Assembly (NCBI RefSeq): GCF_030814215.1
Contig: NZ_JAUSUT010000001.1
Location: 5,580,001 to 5,644,000 of the forward strand
Source: Amycolatopsis thermophila
GTDB lineage: Bacteria; Actinomycetota; Actinomycetes; Mycobacteriales; Pseudonocardiaceae
Length of the DNA: 64,000 bases
Reading direction: 5' to 3'
In this document: positions 33,715-42,141 of the stretch, in pieces
Position numbering within the stretch: position 1 is the first letter of the stretch
Layout of the letters: every line of letters begins with the position of its first letter
Position numbers and translations under genes: made by a program
The notes under the pieces: model-generated
Database searches by the model: none
Told to the model about the DNA's origin: nothing
Seen by the model: the letters and a program-made list of their open reading frames with translations, nothing else

Positions 33715-35001
33715 GTGGACTCGGTGCGCTCGCTCGTCGAAGCCCGGCTGGCCGTGGCGCGGGACCGCAATCCCGAGCTGCGGGCGTTGATCCGGACGTT
33801 GGGGGAGTCGGCGCTCGCTGCGGCCGAGGTGGCCGACGGGCCACTGGAGGGGCTCACGGTCAGCGTCAAGGACAACATCGACATCGCGGGCGTGCCGAGC
33901 ACCGCGGGTTCGGCGCACTGGGGCACCGAACCCGCGGCCGCGGACGCGGAGGTGGTCCGGCTGCTCCGGGCGGCCGGCGCCGTATTCGTCGCCAAGGCGA
34001 ATCTGGCCGAGTTCGCGATGGGTGTCGTCGGGCGCAACACGACGTTCGGCGACGTCCGCAACGCGCGTGACCCGCGGTACATCTCCGGCGGGTCGAGCAG
34101 CGGGTCGGCGGTGGCCGTGGCGGCTCGGATGTCGGACGCCGCGCTCGGCACCGACACCGGCGGGTCGGGCCGGGTCCCGGCCGCGGTCAACGGCATCGTG
34201 GGCCTGCGCCCGACGCTCGGGCGAGTCTCGAACCGCGGGGTGCTTCCCGTCGGCCCGTCGTTCGATACCGTGACGCCGATGGCCACCGATGTACGCACGG
34301 CTGTGGCAATGCTCGCGGCGCTGGACCGCTACGACCGAGCTGATCCGACCGCGGTGGACGGACCGCGCACCCCGGTCGACGCGTTGCTGGACAAGGACAT
34401 CGCGGGGCTGCGGGTCGGTGTCGCCACCGGGTTCTTCCGGGAGGGCGTGGATCTCGGGGTACAGCGGGTCGTCGACTCCGCGGTCGCGGCGGTGCGCGAC
34501 GCGGGCGCCGAGGTGTTCGAGGTGGAGGTGCCGGGCGCCGCCGAGGCCCAGGACCGGATGATCGAGATCATGTACCCCGAGGCGGCCGCGGTGCACGCCC
34601 GGCGGCTGCGGGAGGAGCCCCACACGATCGACCCGGACGTGCTGCGGCGGCTGCGGATCGGCGAGTCGATCGCGCCCGAGACGGTGACGCGAGCCCGCTT
34701 CTGGCGAGCAGAATTCCGTCGCCGGGTCGACGCGCTGTTCGAGACCTGCGACGTCGTGCTGACGCCGACGATCCCGGTCGACGTGCCCCGTCGCGACGCG
34801 GTCGACCTTGCCGCGTCTACGAGGGACATCGCGCGTTTCTGCTACGTGTGGTCGTGCTACGGCGGCCCGGCCGTCAGCGTTCCTGCCGGCACGCACCCGA
34901 GCTCCGGAATGCCGGTCGGCCTGCAGCTGACCGCCGCACCGTGGCGGGACGACGTGCTCGCCTGGGCGGCCGCCCGCGTCGCCGACCAGGTGGCCCAGTA
35001 G
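33715..35001 (+). CDS. Amidase signature family hydrolase
   Basis: A 428-residue amidase with the Ser-cisSer-Lys triad visible: Lys in LTVSVKDNIDIAG, cis-Ser in YISGGSSSGSAVAVAARMSD, nucleophile Ser in ALGTDTGGSGRVPAAVNGIV. GTG 33715 begins one base after the HyuB stop. Last gene of the 26054-35001 operon; it probably hydrolyses the linear amide or carbamoyl product released by HyuAB to a free acid for CoA activation. This order (ring opening, amide hydrolysis, CoA transfer) is my inference. The C-terminus ends QLTAAPWRDDVLAWAA, normal for the family. Confidence 0.9.
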   Translation: MDSVRSLVEARLAVARDRNPELRALIRTLGESALAAAEVADGPLEGLTVSVKDNIDIAGVPSTAGSAHWGTEPAAADAEVVRLLRAAGAVFVAKANLAEFAMGVVGRNTTFGDVRNARDPRYISGGSSSGSAVAVAARMSDAALGTDTGGSGRVPAAVNGIVGLRPTLGRVSNRGVLPVGPSFDTVTPMATDVRTAVAMLAALDRYDRADPTAVDGPRTPVDALLDKDIAGLRVGVATGFFREGVDLGVQRVVDSAVAAVRDAGAEVFEVEVPGAAEAQDRMIEIMYPEAAAVHARRLREEPHTIDPDVLRRLRIGESIAPETVTRARFWRAEFRRRVDALFETCDVVLTPTIPVDVPRRDAVDLAASTRDIARFCYVWSCYGGPAVSVPAGTHPSSGMPVGLQLTAAPWRDDVLAWAAARVADQVAQ

Positions 35002-35502
35002 CACTCGATCGCGCGTCGCCCGGCAGCGGCGGTACACGGCTGGTGATGCGGTTGGTCTTGAACAGCGAACTCCGCAGACGGAGAAATCCGCGGGTCCGGG
35101 GGCTGGCCGGGACCAGGTGCGTTCCGGGGTCCTGGACACGCGGTGCAGCTTCTGCCGAAAGCCCGTCCTGCGGTAACCAATCCGCTTATATCGGTCTGGC
35201 CGCGCGTCGACAACGACACGCTCACCACCACAACGCAGCGACGAAGCACGAGACGCCGCCGGGATCCCCCCTCGGCGGCGTCTGACCCTGCCCCTTGACA
35301 AAGGGCCACCACATATCCGTTGTTCTATCCGGGGAGGTTGGATGGGCGGTGGCCAGTTCGATGCCCTATGCGATGTGTCGAGGCTGACCGCTCCGGCCGC
35401 AAGGCACTGATCAGGTGGCGACTCGCGGGTCGGGTTAGGGGACGGAGTCGCAAGTACCCGTAGGAGTACTTCTGCCATCCAGCTCGCAACCGATCGGGGG
35501 GA
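35002..35502. other. Region downstream of the amidase operon
   Basis: About 500 bp without a recognisable gene. It contains the hairpin at 35251-35283 and otherwise short GC-biased frames with no family features. Confidence 0.45.
35251..35283 (+). terminator. Strong terminator-like hairpin
   Basis: AGACGCCGCCG and CGGCGGCGTCT form a perfect 11-bp stem around an 11-nt loop. It lies 249 bp beyond the amidase stop and is the first strong hairpin after the operon. Confidence 0.75.
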
Positions 35503-35986
35503 TCAGCCGGGCAGGCGGCCGCCGCATTCGCGGACCAGCGTGATCCACGCCGTGATCGACTCGCTCAATGGACGTGATACTGGCGCGCGAGCCGAGTTTC
35601 TTGAGTTGAGATCCAGTACGGTGTCCGGCGATGTGCTCCACCGGGGCCGGGTTACGGTGACGTCCCCGGCGGCGACGATGTGTTGCGCCACCCGGCACCG
35701 GCCGTCGACGACGACGCTCGCGGTCGGCAGGCCGCTGCCCGCGAGCCATTCGACGTTCGACACGATCGCGGAGACGATCACGTCCGCAGAAAGCCGTTGT
35801 CCGTCGTAGTAGGGCGAGCCACCCGCCACGGAATTGCCCGTCCAGACCTACCGCGTCGGCCCGGCACCCGTTGGCATCGGCGACTACGGCGATCCTTTGC
35901 GCGGGTTGCGCTTCCGCAGGACGCACTGCCTGCTTCCCGTCGAGCAGGAACGCCGGGACCTTGGCCACGACCATGGCCCAGCCCAC
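35503..35986 (-). pseudogene. Remnant of a FAD-dependent ferredoxin reductase-like protein
   Basis: The minus frame ending at 35503 reads DGQRLSADVIVSAIVSNVEW, LAGSGLPTASVVVDGRCRVA and QHIVAAGDVTVTRPRW, the region before and around the second FAD-binding motif (A-G-D) of rubredoxin/ferredoxin reductases. A second frame to 35986 (RIAVVADANGCRADAVGLDG) may continue the C-terminal domain. No N-terminal FAD fold or start is present. Recognition is moderate; it is clearly not an intact gene. Confidence 0.45.
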
Positions 35987-36186
35987 GATGCGGACCGCTC
36001 AGGGATCTTGGGGCTCTTGCGGTCAGCACTCGGTCCTCGCGCGAGCGGGGCGAGGGGCCACGCTGCGTTCAGGCCGTCCCCAGCAATCAGGTGTTCACAA
36101 GGCCGGGGCAATACCGAAGAACCACGAGCGGAACAGCAGAGCCGGGCGTCAGAAACACCGAGTTCGACGAGAACGCCAAACGCGAA

Positions 36187-36843
36187 TCAAGAACGATAAC
36201 GTGCCCGGTTGATGAGTTCGTGGCGAACCGCGAAGGAGGCGGCTTCCAGGCGGGAATGGACACCGAGCTTGGTCATCAGACTCTGCACGTGACTACGCAC
36301 CGTCGGGACGGACACGCCAAGCCGCGATGCCATCTGGGTGGTTGGCTGCCCATCTACGAGCAGCGCAAGGCATTGGTGTTCGCGAACCGTCAGGTACCGC
36401 GCGAGCAGCTGGGCATCGAGGGCGCCATTCCCGGTGGGATCGGGCGGTGTCAAAGGTCGCGTGGGCACGTCGGTCACCGGTTCGCCACGCATCGCCTTTT
36501 CGATGGCTGCGACAACGCATTCGCTGCGACAGGTCTTGTGCACATAGGCGGCCGCGCCGGCTTCCACGGCCTCGATCCTGGCCTCGATCGAGATGTCGGC
36601 GGTGAGGACGACAACCTTGGTTCGCGGGTTCGCCTCCCGAACCGCTGCGACACTGCCACGGTGTTCCGCGTCGCCGAAATGGAGATCAAGCAGGCAGATA
36701 TCCGGGTCGAAACGGCGCACCGAATCGATCACCTGCGGGAGGTCATGAGCCGTCGCGACCACCTGTACCCCCCGGGCCGCCAGCAGCGGCGTCATCGCTT
36801 CGACAAGGAGCGTGTGGTCGTCAGCGAAGACTGCGCTGATCAT
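36187..36843 (-). CDS. NarL/LuxR-type response regulator
   Basis: A 218-residue response regulator. The receiver has the acidic pair in AVFADDHTLL, the phospho-acceptor Asp in PDICLLDLHFGDAEHRG, Thr in VVLTADIS and Lys in AAYVHKTCRS. The C-terminal LuxR helix-turn-helix is LTVREHQCLALLVDGQPTTQ, then MASRLGVSVPTVRSHVQSLM. ATG 36843 has GAAGGA upstream and overlaps the stop of the kinase gene (ATGA), so the two are coupled. The targets are unknown; the nearest large operon is the polysaccharide operon beginning upstream of 37718. Confidence 0.92.
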   Translation of the reverse strand: MISAVFADDHTLLVEAMTPLLAARGVQVVATAHDLPQVIDSVRRFDPDICLLDLHFGDAEHRGSVAAVREANPRTKVVVLTADISIEARIEAVEAGAAAYVHKTCRSECVVAAIEKAMRGEPVTDVPTRPLTPPDPTGNGALDAQLLARYLTVREHQCLALLVDGQPTTQMASRLGVSVPTVRSHVQSLMTKLGVHSRLEAASFAVRHELINRARYRS

Positions 36844-37514
36844 GTCGTCCTTCTCTGTCTCTCCTGAGCAGGGGTTGAGCTTGTACGGGTAGGCAGTACC
36901 ACGCGAACCAGCGTGCCAACCGGGTCGCGACCGTGGAAGGTCACCTCGGCGCCGACTGCCTGGCTCAGTTTGCGGACGGTGTTCAGCCCAAGGGACGCCC
37001 ATCCTGGACGCGCGGCGCCGAATCCCGGGCCGTCGTCCTCGATCTCAATCACGGTCGGCGCCACCTGAATGATCGTCACCGTGACCACGCCACCCGGGCC
37101 CGCCGCGCGCACTGCGTTGTTGAGGATGTTGGCGAGGATCCGCCACAGGGCCCAGCCATCGATCTCGGCGGTCGCCGTCGGCCCGCCGGCGAGCACGACC
37201 CGGACTTGCCCAGCCACATTCGCCTCTGCCACCAGTGTTTCGAGCATTGAGCGCACCTCGACGGACTCGGTGCCGGTGGCGGGCGTGATCGCCCGGCTGA
37301 TCAGTTTCGCCACGATGTCGATCTCTCGCTGGAGAAGTTCCAGGTTGCGCCGCACGGTATCTGGGGGCTGTTCATCCGACAGCGCCGCGTCGACCAGGTA
37401 GCTCATCGTGGCGACCTGGTGCCCGATGTCGTGAACCAGGGCGCGTAGGTCTTCGGCCTCGTCGTCGCTGCGCCGCCTGCCCCGGCCGGTCCGGCGATCG
37501 CGAATTGGTTTCAC
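36840..37514 (-). CDS. Small soluble histidine kinase
   Basis: A 224-residue kinase with no membrane segment and no recognisable sensor domain. The His box is LRALVHDIGHQVATMSYLVD, followed by the HATPase domain with N-box ILANILNNAVRAAG, G1 EIEDDGPGFGAARPGW and a short G2 region (GTLVRVVLP). It precedes the response regulator with a 4-bp overlap. Being soluble and sensorless, it may respond through a partner protein or act as a phosphatase/amplifier. Family placement near NarL-type kinases is from the pairing. Confidence 0.88.
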   Translation of the reverse strand: MKPIRDRRTGRGRRRSDDEAEDLRALVHDIGHQVATMSYLVDAALSDEQPPDTVRRNLELLQREIDIVAKLISRAITPATGTESVEVRSMLETLVAEANVAGQVRVVLAGGPTATAEIDGWALWRILANILNNAVRAAGPGGVVTVTIIQVAPTVIEIEDDGPGFGAARPGWASLGLNTVRKLSQAVGAEVTFHGRDPVGTLVRVVLPTRTSSTPAQERQRRTT

Positions 37515-37717
37515 GTTGCCCCTCGCAACTCCCTTACTATTTACCCTGTCGGCGAACGCGTCAAACTCGTTACGACTTCTGACGCTGACAGGTGCTTGTT
37601 CAAGGAGTTCACGGCAACGGAAACCGGCTCGTGTGTTTTTTTTGGAGCATTATCAGACCGGAAACGAGAATGTAGGCCGGTGTGCGCGGCAAGTGCGGGC
37701 CTGCCGGCCCGCTATCC

Positions 37718-39463
37718 TCACCGAATCCGGCCCAGGACGTCACCGTTGTCCGATCCCGGCCCAGGATCGCGCAGGTAACCGAGGGCGTAAAGGTGGTCCA
37801 AAACCCGTTGGGCAGCGCCGGCCGCGGACTCCGCCGCCGGATCGATCACCAGGTCAGCGTCCAGCGGTGGCTCGTACGGGTCCGAGATCCCGGTGAATTG
37901 CTCGATGACCCCGGCTCGCGCTTTGGCATACAGGCCTTTCCGGTCCCGGGATTCGCACCACGGCAGCGGTGCGTCCACGAAGGCGAGCACGAAGCCTCCG
38001 GTCGCCGACACCGCCTCCCGCACCCGCCGCCGAGCGGTGTCGAACGGCGCGATCGCCGCGCAGATGGCGATGCCCCGGTGTTTGGTGATCTCCGCGGCGA
38101 CATACCCGAGCCGGGCGATGTTGCGGTCCCGGTCGGCCCGGCTGTAGCCCAGCTCCCCGGACAGGTGGGTGCGTGCCACGTCGCCGTCGAGCAGGGTGAC
38201 CGGCCGGCCGTGGCGTTCGGTGAGCAAGGCCTCCAGTTCGCGCGCGATCGACGACTTCCCCGCGCCGGACAGCCCGGTGAAGAACACCGTGAAGCCCTGC
38301 TCGTCCCGCGGTGGAAAGGACCGGCGGAGCTCCGCGGCGACCTCGGGCGGGGTGAACCATTCGGGCAGGTCCACGCCAGTGGCGAGCCGCCTGCGCAGCT
38401 CGGTGCCGGAGATCGCCAGGGCTTCCTCGCCGGCCGGCACCTGATCTTCTGGCAGGTACCGGTCCTGACCCGGCACGTAGATCATCCGGGGGTAGGTCAG
38501 GATGCGCAGGCCCAACTCACCCACGTGGGCGTGCAGCAACCGGTGGCCCGCGTACGGATCGTAGAACGGTCGGCCGTCCGGGCGCAGGCCCGGGCCGGCG
38601 TGGTCCCGGCCGACGATGAAGTGGGTGGCACCGTAGTTTCGCCTGATCAGCGCGTGCCACACTGCCTCACGCGGCCCGGCCATGCGCATCGCCAGCGGCA
38701 AGAGCGACAGCACGGCGCTGCCCGGGGGGTAAGTGGGCAGCAGCGCCCGGTAGCAGCGCAGCCGGGTCGCGACATCGATGTCGCCGGGCTTCCCGATTCC
38801 CACGATGGGATGGATCAGCAGCGTGGCGTCCGCATCGCGCATCGCGCGCAGGGTGAGCTGCTGATGCGCCCGGTGCATCGGATTGCGGGTCTGGAAGGCC
38901 ACAACCCGATCCCAGCCGCGCGCGGCGAACTCCGCACGCAGCTCATCGGGCGTGTGCCGGTGAGCTCGGAAGCCGTGGTGCTGCGGCAGCTCGAGCACCT
39001 CCAGGGCGCCACTGACGTACCACTCGCGTGTCTGGCGCCGCAGGTGAGCGACTCCCGGGTGCGCGACGTCGGTGGTACCGAACACGGCGACCGCTTCCGC
39101 AGCCAGGTCGGGCCGCCAGGCGTGCTCCACCCGCAGCACCGCGACCAACGTGCCCTCGGGGTCCCGCAACGCGAGCCAGCCCCGCGCCCCCACCGCCCGT
39201 TGTGTTGCCGCGTCGATGTCGAGCACGACCGGGATGGGCCACAGTGTGCCGTCGGCGAGCCGCATCGACTCGCACACCGACCGGTAGTCGGCCTCGCCCA
39301 GGAACCCCTTGAGGGGGGAGAACCCGCCGCACCCGAGCAGCTCGAGGTCACACAGTTGTCGCCTGCTCAACGTCCAGCTCGGCCACCGCACCGAGCGGCG
39401 TCCCAGCTCACGGGCGCGCTCCTGGCTGGTACGCAGGTCGACGAGTTCCGACATCACTGTCAT
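37718..39463 (-). CDS. Bifunctional ATP sulfurylase / APS kinase (PAPS synthase)
   Basis: A 581-residue fusion that makes PAPS from sulfate and ATP. Residues 1-390 are ATP sulfurylase: AFQTRNPMHRAHQQLTLRAM carries the QTRNPxHxxH catalytic motif and HFIVGRDHAGPGL the GRDHAG motif. Residues 395 onward are APS kinase: P-loop TGLSGAGKSSIARELEALL, DGDVARTHLSGELGYSRADR and DPYEPPLDADLVID. The sulfurylase-kinase order differs from animal PAPS synthases (kinase first). ATG 39463 overlaps the sulfotransferase stop (ATGA). As the last gene of the operon it supplies the sulfate donor for the neighbouring sulfotransferase. Confidence 0.93.
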   Translation of the reverse strand: MTVMSELVDLRTSQERARELGRRSVRWPSWTLSRRQLCDLELLGCGGFSPLKGFLGEADYRSVCESMRLADGTLWPIPVVLDIDAATQRAVGARGWLALRDPEGTLVAVLRVEHAWRPDLAAEAVAVFGTTDVAHPGVAHLRRQTREWYVSGALEVLELPQHHGFRAHRHTPDELRAEFAARGWDRVVAFQTRNPMHRAHQQLTLRAMRDADATLLIHPIVGIGKPGDIDVATRLRCYRALLPTYPPGSAVLSLLPLAMRMAGPREAVWHALIRRNYGATHFIVGRDHAGPGLRPDGRPFYDPYAGHRLLHAHVGELGLRILTYPRMIYVPGQDRYLPEDQVPAGEEALAISGTELRRRLATGVDLPEWFTPPEVAAELRRSFPPRDEQGFTVFFTGLSGAGKSSIARELEALLTERHGRPVTLLDGDVARTHLSGELGYSRADRDRNIARLGYVAAEITKHRGIAICAAIAPFDTARRRVREAVSATGGFVLAFVDAPLPWCESRDRKGLYAKARAGVIEQFTGISDPYEPPLDADLVIDPAAESAAGAAQRVLDHLYALGYLRDPGPGSDNGDVLGRIR

Positions 39464-40296
39464 GCTCCAGCCCCGTCCACGGTCCGCTCCTGGCCGGTGC
39501 GCGCTCGCAACACGGCATGGATCTCCTCGGCCGCCTGCCGCGGTCTGCGCACCGCCGGGTGGTTCCACTGCGCCAGCAACGCGTCCTTCACCCGATCCCG
39601 GTCCGCCGACGGGAGCCACGGCGCGCCGTCACGCGGTGCGCGGGCCAGCCGGCGCGCTTCGGCACGCATCTCGGCCTGGCCGACCGTGCCGGACTCGAAG
39701 CCGAGCATCCCGGGCGACAGATGGCTTCGCAGCGCCACCAGCGCGTTGACCTCGCTGCTGGCCTGCTCGTCGTGCCGGAAGACGGCGTATCCGGTGCCGA
39801 ACCGCTCGTTGACCCGGCGGATCACCGCGCCGAAGTCCGTGGTCACCTCCTCGAAGTCGGCGACCACCAGCCCCGTCAGCCACGGCAGCAGGTGGGTGTG
39901 GAACCGGCGGTAGGCGAACAGCGCGTCGGCCAGGGCGACGTCGGGTTCCCTGGCGAGCTGGGACAGCACGGCCCCGCGCGGATGCCGGAGGACCACCAGC
40001 ACCGGCAGTCCCGCGCGCACGCCCGCGATCAGCTGTGCCGGGGCGTGGAGGTGATGGGCCACGCGCACGGGGCGAGGCTGGGCCAGTTGGAACGCGTACA
40101 CCGCGAAGGTGCTCCCCGAGCGGGTGTAGCCGTCGATGACCAGTTCGGTGTGAGCCGAGATCACCTCGGGGCTCGGGCCCGGGTACTTGCGCCGCGCAAA
40201 CGGCAGGTACAGCCGCGGGTGCTCGGTCGCCATCGTCCGCGCCCGGTGGCGCAGCCGGCGCCAGGGCGTGGGGTGATCGGGGCGGCTCATGGTCAT
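39460..40296 (-). CDS. PAPS-dependent sulfotransferase
   Basis: A 278-residue sulfotransferase. The 5'-phosphosulfate-binding loop is VIDGYTRSGSTFAVYAFQLA, and the 3'-phosphate-binding region is VLVVLRHPRGAVLSQL with conserved Arg and Ser. The C-terminus ends in a helical segment without a signal peptide, so it acts in the cytosol. ATG 40296 overlaps the glycosyltransferase stop (ATGA). Placed between a glycosyltransferase and a PAPS synthase inside a polysaccharide operon, it most likely sulfates a lipid-linked sugar or repeat unit. The acceptor is inferred. Confidence 0.88.
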   Translation of the reverse strand: MTMSRPDHPTPWRRLRHRARTMATEHPRLYLPFARRKYPGPSPEVISAHTELVIDGYTRSGSTFAVYAFQLAQPRPVRVAHHLHAPAQLIAGVRAGLPVLVVLRHPRGAVLSQLAREPDVALADALFAYRRFHTHLLPWLTGLVVADFEEVTTDFGAVIRRVNERFGTGYAVFRHDEQASSEVNALVALRSHLSPGMLGFESGTVGQAEMRAEARRLARAPRDGAPWLPSADRDRVKDALLAQWNHPAVRRPRQAAEEIHAVLRARTGQERTVDGAGA

Positions 40297-41486
40297 CCGC
40301 CGAGCAGTCGCCGGTACATCGCGAGGTACGCCTGCTGCTGGTGCTCCCACGACAGGTCACGCTCGACGCGCTCGCGTCCGGCGCGGCCCATTCGCTCCCG
40401 AGCGGCGTCGTCGGCGAGCAGCTTCGCGATCAGGTTCGCGAACTCGGTGACCTCGCCCCGCTTCGCGTAGCACGCCGCTGGGCCGGACATCACGCGGGTC
40501 TGCTCGGTATCGAACGCGACGTACGGGACGCCGAAGGCCATGTACTCGTGGCCCTTCACCGGCGACACGATGTCGTGGACGTTCGGTTCCAGCCCGAGGT
40601 CGGCCGTCGCCAGGTAGCCGAACACCTCCGGCTCGGGCAACCACCCGGTGAACTCGACGGCGCCGGAGACACCCAGCTCGGCGGCGAGCGACTCGGCGAC
40701 CAGCCGGTACTCGCCGTCGCCGATGAACACGAACCGGCACTCGTCGCGGATCGGCGCGGGAAGCTCCGCGATGGCGGGCAGCACCAGCTCCAGCCCGTCC
40801 TGCGGCCCCATCAACCCAGCCCAGCAGCACAGGTACCGCTTGCCGTCCTTGAGCGAGGGGTCCGGACGGTGGCCGCGGACCCTCGCCAGCACGGGACCGT
40901 TGCCCACGACTGTGACCTCGCCGGTGGCTTCGCCGCCGCGGTCGCGGATCATGTCGCGCAGCGCGCCGTTCACGGTCACGATCCGGTCGGCCGCGGAGTA
41001 GCTGTGACGCTCGAACCACCGCAGGATCCGGTACATCGCATCGCGCCGGCCGTAGCGCATCTCGTACAGATCGGGCGTGAGATCGCGCTGGTCCAGCACC
41101 AGCGGGGCACCGAACAGCCGGAAAACCGCCCCGATCGCGAAGTAGATGTCCGGGGTCCCGCTGATCTGGATGGCGTCGAAGCGGTCGGTCAGGAACACCC
41201 GCAGCGCCAGCAGGGCGGCCATCACCCAGGAGTAGCCGTACTCCCACAGGTAACCGAGTTTGGAGCCGGCGTCGGCGGGGGCCCGGTACTGGTACAGGCG
41301 GACGCCGTGGCCGACCCGGCCGTCGTCGTTGTCCGGGTCGCTGCGGCAGATGACCGAGACCCGGTAGCCGGCCTGGCGCAACGCGGACACCTGCTTGCGC
41401 AACCGGTGATCACGGGCGATCGGGACGTTCTCCACGATCAGCAGGACGTGCTTCCCCCCGGACCGCGCGATCCGCTCAGTCGACAT
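40293..41486 (-). CDS. GT4-type glycosyltransferase
   Basis: A 397-residue retaining glycosyltransferase of the GT-B fold. The N-terminal domain begins VLLIVENVPIARDHRLRKQV. The donor-binding domain includes YLCCWAGLMGPQDGLELVLP, FVFIGDGEYRLVAESLA, the E-x7-E-like SPVKGHEYMAFGVPYVAFDT and GRAGRERVERDLSWEHQ. ATG 41486 follows GGGAGG and overlaps the phosphatase gene by 11 bp. It is the only classical glycosyltransferase besides the initiating enzyme in this operon, implying a short repeat unit or further transferases elsewhere. Confidence 0.9.
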   Translation of the reverse strand: MSTERIARSGGKHVLLIVENVPIARDHRLRKQVSALRQAGYRVSVICRSDPDNDDGRVGHGVRLYQYRAPADAGSKLGYLWEYGYSWVMAALLALRVFLTDRFDAIQISGTPDIYFAIGAVFRLFGAPLVLDQRDLTPDLYEMRYGRRDAMYRILRWFERHSYSAADRIVTVNGALRDMIRDRGGEATGEVTVVGNGPVLARVRGHRPDPSLKDGKRYLCCWAGLMGPQDGLELVLPAIAELPAPIRDECRFVFIGDGEYRLVAESLAAELGVSGAVEFTGWLPEPEVFGYLATADLGLEPNVHDIVSPVKGHEYMAFGVPYVAFDTEQTRVMSGPAACYAKRGEVTEFANLIAKLLADDAARERMGRAGRERVERDLSWEHQQQAYLAMYRRLLGG

Positions 41487-42141
41487 CGGAACCTCCCGGC
41501 AACTCGCCCAGCCCGATCCGGTCGCCGGCGACCTCGAACCGGGCGAGGGAGCCACGCCCGACCGGGATCCGCCAGGTCTCGTCGTCGATGCCGTGCAGTC
41601 TCGCGACCGCCAGCCGGATCATCACCGCGTGCGTGATCGCGACGACCGTCTCGCCGGGATGCCGGTGCCCGATCAGCCGCAGCGCGTCGATCATCCGGTC
41701 CTGCGCGTCGGTCAGCTTTTCGCCCAGCGGACAGGCGGCGCGGCTCGGCGCGGCCAGGTACAACTCGAACGCCTCCGGATCCCGGCGGCGCGCCTCCTCG
41801 GCGGTAAGGCCTTCCCACAAGCCGTAGTCGACGTTGTTCAGGCCGTGCAGGATACGGAGATCGGGCACCCTCGACTCGTCGGCGATGATCTGCGCCGTCG
41901 CGATCGTGCGCCGCAGCGGACCGGTGTACACCGCGGTCAGCCCTACCCCGGACAGCCGGCGCGCTGCGTCGACCGCGTCCTGGTAGCCCTGCGCGTCCAG
42001 CGGGACGTCCCGCCTGCCCCGGTACCGGTTCTCCACGTTCATCGTCGTGGTGCCGTGGCGGACCAGGTAGAGCCGGCAGCCGGCGGTCACGGCGCCCTCA
42101 CCCGGTACGAGGCCGGGCTGGGCGAGAACTTGCTCGGTCAT
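41476..42141 (-). CDS. Histidine phosphatase family protein
   Basis: A 221-residue phosphoglycerate-mutase-like phosphatase. The catalytic RHG is in CRLYLVRHGTTTMNVENRYR, the acid/base region is VYTGPLRRTIATAQIIADES and NVDYGLWEGLTAEEARRRDP, and the second His lies in VVAITHAVMIRLAVARLHGI. ATG 42141 overlaps the upstream stop. In this operon it could dephosphorylate a sugar phosphate or the PAP released by sulfation, but no sequence feature decides between them. Confidence 0.88.
   Translation of the reverse strand: MTEQVLAQPGLVPGEGAVTAGCRLYLVRHGTTTMNVENRYRGRRDVPLDAQGYQDAVDAARRLSGVGLTAVYTGPLRRTIATAQIIADESRVPDLRILHGLNNVDYGLWEGLTAEEARRRDPEAFELYLAAPSRAACPLGEKLTDAQDRMIDALRLIGHRHPGETVVAITHAVMIRLAVARLHGIDDETWRIPVGRGSLARFEVAGDRIGLGELPGGSDVD

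Noticed and set aside
37634..37641. Run of eight T on the plus strand as a terminator
   Set aside because: No GC-rich hairpin precedes it in either orientation that would make an intrinsic terminator; it may only be an AT-rich promoter patch upstream of the kinase gene.
37682..39913. 743-codon plus-strand frame opposite the PAPS synthase
   Set aside because: Composition is typical of an antisense shadow; the minus-strand ATP sulfurylase and APS kinase motifs are unambiguous.
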